The notes beneath the pieces are model-generated. The model ran no database searches and was not told the origin of the DNA. It was given only the letters and a program-made list of their open reading frames with translations. The position numbers were made by a program, and so were the translations under genes. Below, piece by piece: positions 31,094 to 33,721 of a DNA stretch of 33,721 nucleotides. Numbering within the stretch: the first letter of the stretch is position 1; each line of letters begins with the position of its first letter. Origin of the DNA: Chara braunii (taxonomy: Eukaryota > Streptophyta > Charophyceae > Charales > Characeae); NCBI GenBank assembly GCA_003427395.1, contig BFEA01001044.1, positions 144,155 to 177,875 on the forward strand. Direction: 5' to 3'.

Positions 31094-31223
31094 TTAGGGC
31101 CTCGCCACACAGGCTGTCGAAATGTGCAAAACGAGAATGAACTTACCTCTAGAACATGGCCAGATGCACTTGGCACATTTTTGTCGTTTTCACGTTTCGA
31201 AAGCATGTGTGGCGAGACCCTTA
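31094..31223. mobile_element. MITE with TTA target duplication (PIF/Harbinger-like)
   Basis: The 124-bp element 31097-31220 has inverted arms of about 40 bp, beginning GGGCCTCGCCACACAGGC and, on the other strand, GGGTCTCGCCACACATGC, with about five mismatches and one indel. TTA lies directly on both sides (31094-31096 and 31221-31223). A TTA duplication, GGG-type ends and small size are typical of Tourist-like MITEs mobilised by PIF/Harbinger transposases. A related end, AGGCCCTCGCCATACAGG, lies at about 30411. Confidence 0.7.
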
Positions 31224-31531
31224 GCCGTTTGACGAGAACTCCTGTCAGAGACCGTCAGAGACCGTCAGAGACGGGGAGCAATGAAAACTGTCGTTTCACG
31301 AGTGGCTACATAAGTGTTTTTTTTTCCTTTTTCTTTGTCATTTTGAAGGACTGCTCTCCCCAGAATGTCCTTGACTGTGAGAAGACCAATCCCTCGGTGC
31401 TGCACGAGTGAAAACGACGATCGATACCAGTGCCAGTCCACAGGGTATCCCAAATTCATCCCCACCCCCTCGAGGCTCGGCAGCCCTTGGCGCGCAGGCA
31501 GAAACAAGGGTCGGGCCTCAACAACCAGTAG

Positions 31532-32151
31532 GTACTGGTGGTTTAACACCGGGCTTGCCGGTGCAAAGGAAGCTTCCCGCCAAAATCTTTTCAAGCCATT
31601 GGGGGTATGGCCAACCCTAAAAGAAAGTGGGGTCGGCCATAGGCCCACTGGATAGAAGGTTTTCAGTATTTTGCTTGTTGTTGTGCAATTATCTCATTGG
31701 GTGGAGCCCTCCTTCAATCACGGAGTATATATATATATATGAAGTGCGTCAGGATCACCGCTGACAGAAGTTCAGTTTATTCAAGAAAATGTGGCGGTTG
31801 CTTTTTCCAATGTTGTTGCAACCACCACCATCAGATCATTCACGATCTGATGGTTGGGAAGCACCCGACCGTGATTTCCGGTGGGAGGTCTCTGTTTCTT
31901 TTTTCCTTTTGCCTTTCTTCTGTTTTTTTCAGCCCATAAATTTGCAGTGAACCTGTCCCCCAACTGCCACTCAGTGTCACACTGGATCGGCCAAACTCCT
32001 ACTAATGGAACCATACTCCAGGTGACCGACACTGGGTAATTCAAGATCGTTATGGAAGTCATTATTATTATACATTATATATGTCATGATCATGACTTAT
32101 TGAGCTTATGTTGTGACAGGTATGTTGAGAGTTTTGTTAAACCACCAGTAC
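31532..32151. repeat. Long-range inverted repeat
   Basis: GTACTGGTGGTTTAAC (31532-31547) and GTTAAACCACCAGTAC (32136-32151) are perfect reverse complements, with weaker similarity nearby (GGGTCG words). The intervening 590 bp has no recognised coding content. Confidence 0.55.
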
Positions 32152-32328
32152 TTGGCCCAACTATGCAAGTCGACCCTCAGGCGACCGGTAAGCCGAGCTT
32201 GCCGAGCCTGGGGGTACCAGTAGCTGGGCGGACCGAACCTTGGGAAACCGCATTTGAAAAAAATAAATAAAAAAGAAAGAAAAGGAAACAATGTAGGGGA
32301 CGTGAATGCAGTTGGATGCACCCTTTTT

Positions 32329-32360
<32 letters not shown>

Positions 32361-32397
32361 AGCGTTGTATATCGGACTGGCCGACATCTTGTTTCTC

Positions 32398-32797
32398 ATT
32401 TTTTTTTATTTTTTTTTCTTTTCTCAATTTCACCTCACACTACCCACCTACCGCTACTCCTAATTGTAGGCATACGAGGAACCCCATAGCAGCCAGACGC
32501 GTGTTCAAGAGAGAACATGTGGGTGCTGCTCCCGATGTGCAGGTGGGCGATACCGGCTAGGGGACAACCGGTAGCATTAGGGACCATGCCAACAAGACCA
32601 GTCCCTGTTCCTCCCCCCAGGTCCCCTCCCCTACGAACATCAGCAGACTCTGCTCAATGCTGATCGGGGGATCCAGTGATTTATCTCTAGGTGGGGGGCG
32701 CCAAGCATGCCCAGGAAGGTACATGAGGCCAATGGGGATTGAACCCACGACCTCCTGAATGCCACTTGCGTGCCTTACCAACTGAGTTAGGCCGCTG
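32398..32797 (-). mobile_element. tRNA-derived SINE
   Basis: On the minus strand the head reads CGGCCTAACTCAGTTGGTAA, an A box (TAACTCAGTTGG), and about 50 nt later GTGGGTTCAATCCCC, a B box. A non-tRNA body follows (about 32400-32730), then an A-rich tail with GAAAAGAAAAAAAAATAAAA near 32410. Order, spacing and tail suit a SINE of about 400 bp. The head does not close an acceptor stem, so it is not a functional tRNA. Confidence 0.65.
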
Positions 32798-32799
32798 GA

Positions 32800-33640
32800 T
32801 TTTTCTTTTATTTTTGGCCACTGAAGCGGCCGTCTTTCCCTTTTTGGCCGCTGCATCGGCCGTTGTCCCCTTTTTTTTTTTTCGTTTGGTCAGTTTCGAT
32901 GCAGGCAGTCTGTCGCGTCCCTTTTTTTTCGTCGGGTCAGTTCCGGTGCAGGCAGTCTGTCGCGTTCCCACTGCTCGTTTTTTTTTTTTTTTAGCTTTCC
33001 CGCTCGCTTCTTTTCTTTTTTTGCTTTTCCGCTTTCTTTTCTTTTTTCGTTTTTGTCGCGCTCCCACTTTTCCCTGCTCGAGTCACCGGCAATTTTTTTC
33101 GTTTTTGTCGCGATCCCAGTTTTTCTGCTCGTGTTAGCGACAAAAGGCATCAGGGCAGCGCAGGCAACCGCAACACCAACCATCCACACCCACGCACCCA
33201 TGCACCCACGCCCATGCCGACGCTCATGCCCAAGGTCACATATTCCGTTTTTTTTTTCATTGCGTCGCTTTCGCCGCCGCTTTACCCTTTTCGGCCACTG
33301 CAATGGCCGCCATCGCCCGCCGCAGCAGCAACAATCCAGACCCACACACCCACGCCCACGCCCACATTTCCCTCTTTTTTTTTTTTCGTTCCGTCGCTTT
33401 CCGCGCCGCTTTCCCTTTTTCAGCCGTCGTCCCCCGCCGCAGCAACAATCATCCAAACCAACACACCCACGCCCATGCCCACATTTCCCCCTTATTTCCC
33501 CCTCTTTTTTTTTTTTTATTTCGTAAGTTCCGGCCCGTCGCATTCCCGCTGCTCGCCTCTTTTTTTTTTTGCTTTCCCGGTTTCTTTTCTTTTTCGTCAC
33601 GATCCCCGATTCGTCGCGCTACCATTTTCCCTTTTTTTTT
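32800..33640. repeat. T-rich complex tandem repeats
   Basis: Degenerate units recur: TTTTTGGCC(A/G)CTG...CGGCCGT (32814 and 32844), GGTCAGTTTCGATGCAGGCAG and GGTCAGTTCCGGTGCAGGCAG (about 32887 and 32936), and CCGCCGCAGCA followed by CCCACGCCCA (about 33318 and 33435). T tracts separate them. Lys/Arg-rich frames on the minus strand and Phe/Pro-rich frames on plus are compositional. Confidence 0.7.
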
Positions 33641-33649
33641 TCGTTTGAT

Positions 33650-33721
33650 CAGTTCAGCACCTACTGACCGAGCCACTCAAAGCACATGCACCGACCGAGC
33701 CATTCCACGCACCTACCGATC
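33650..33721. repeat. Short tandem repeat at window end
   Basis: GCACCTACTGACCGAGCCACTC, GCACATGCACCGACCGAGCCATTC (in short form) and GCACCTACCGATC are successive units of about 27-28 bp cut off by the window edge. Confidence 0.6.

Noticed and set aside
31722-31742. TATATATATATATA as a promoter TATA box
   Set aside because: It is a short TA microsatellite with no gene downstream.
32687-33600. Overlapping Lys-rich minus-strand frames up to 236 codons
   Set aside because: T tracts in a tandem repeat region give Lys and Arg runs in all phases; there is no conserved motif.

Overview
This window is repeat-rich nuclear DNA from a eukaryote. It has long AAT, CA, GA and TCTG simple repeats, assembly N runs, a decayed LTR retrotransposon, DNA transposon remnants and tRNA-derived SINE-like sequence. 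I see no bacterial gene organisation, no rRNA and no convincing functional tRNA. The style of the gag and pol fragments reminds me of the very repeat-rich charophyte green algae (Chara), but that is recollection of style, not a database result; confidence about 0.4-0.5. No intact, clearly expressed host gene was found.

Layout. 1-4882 is a block of simple repeats, minisatellites and dispersed repeats. It recurs in the same orientation at 23695-28516, roughly 90-95% identical by eye. Both copies end on the same sequence, just after a perfect 26-bp palindrome. 4883-6440 has little recognisable content. 6446-13692 (minus strand) is a heavily mutated Ty3/gypsy-type retrotransposon: gag, zinc knuckle, RT, RNase H, integrase, and then, unexpectedly, a second and different gag region after pol. 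Its RT has lost the YxDD segment. Upstream of the first gag, 13855-16072 (minus strand) holds a decayed gene that I do not recognise. After joining frames by eye it consists of a basic and proline-rich N-terminus followed by two tandem, mutually homologous domains of about 260 residues. 16636-16942 holds nested inverted repeats and a tandem duplication. About 17041-17455 is GTAC-motif DNA interrupted by an N gap. 18498-19360 is a tandem array of hairpin units whose stems change in a compensatory way. 19873-24785 contains several copies of one dispersed repeat carrying an internal (AAT)n tract; one copy is split by a 758-bp hAT-like element. 28517-33721 holds microsatellites, a small TTA-flanked MITE, a foldback element, SINE-like sequences and T-rich tandem repeats.

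Function. The coding matter is relics: the retrotransposon cannot be autonomous, because of many in-frame stops, frameshifts and the missing RT catalytic segment. The most interesting items are the unknown two-domain gene beside gag, the covarying hairpin array, the (AAT)n-bearing repeat family with its nested hAT-like insertion, and the large direct repeats that might be giant LTRs.
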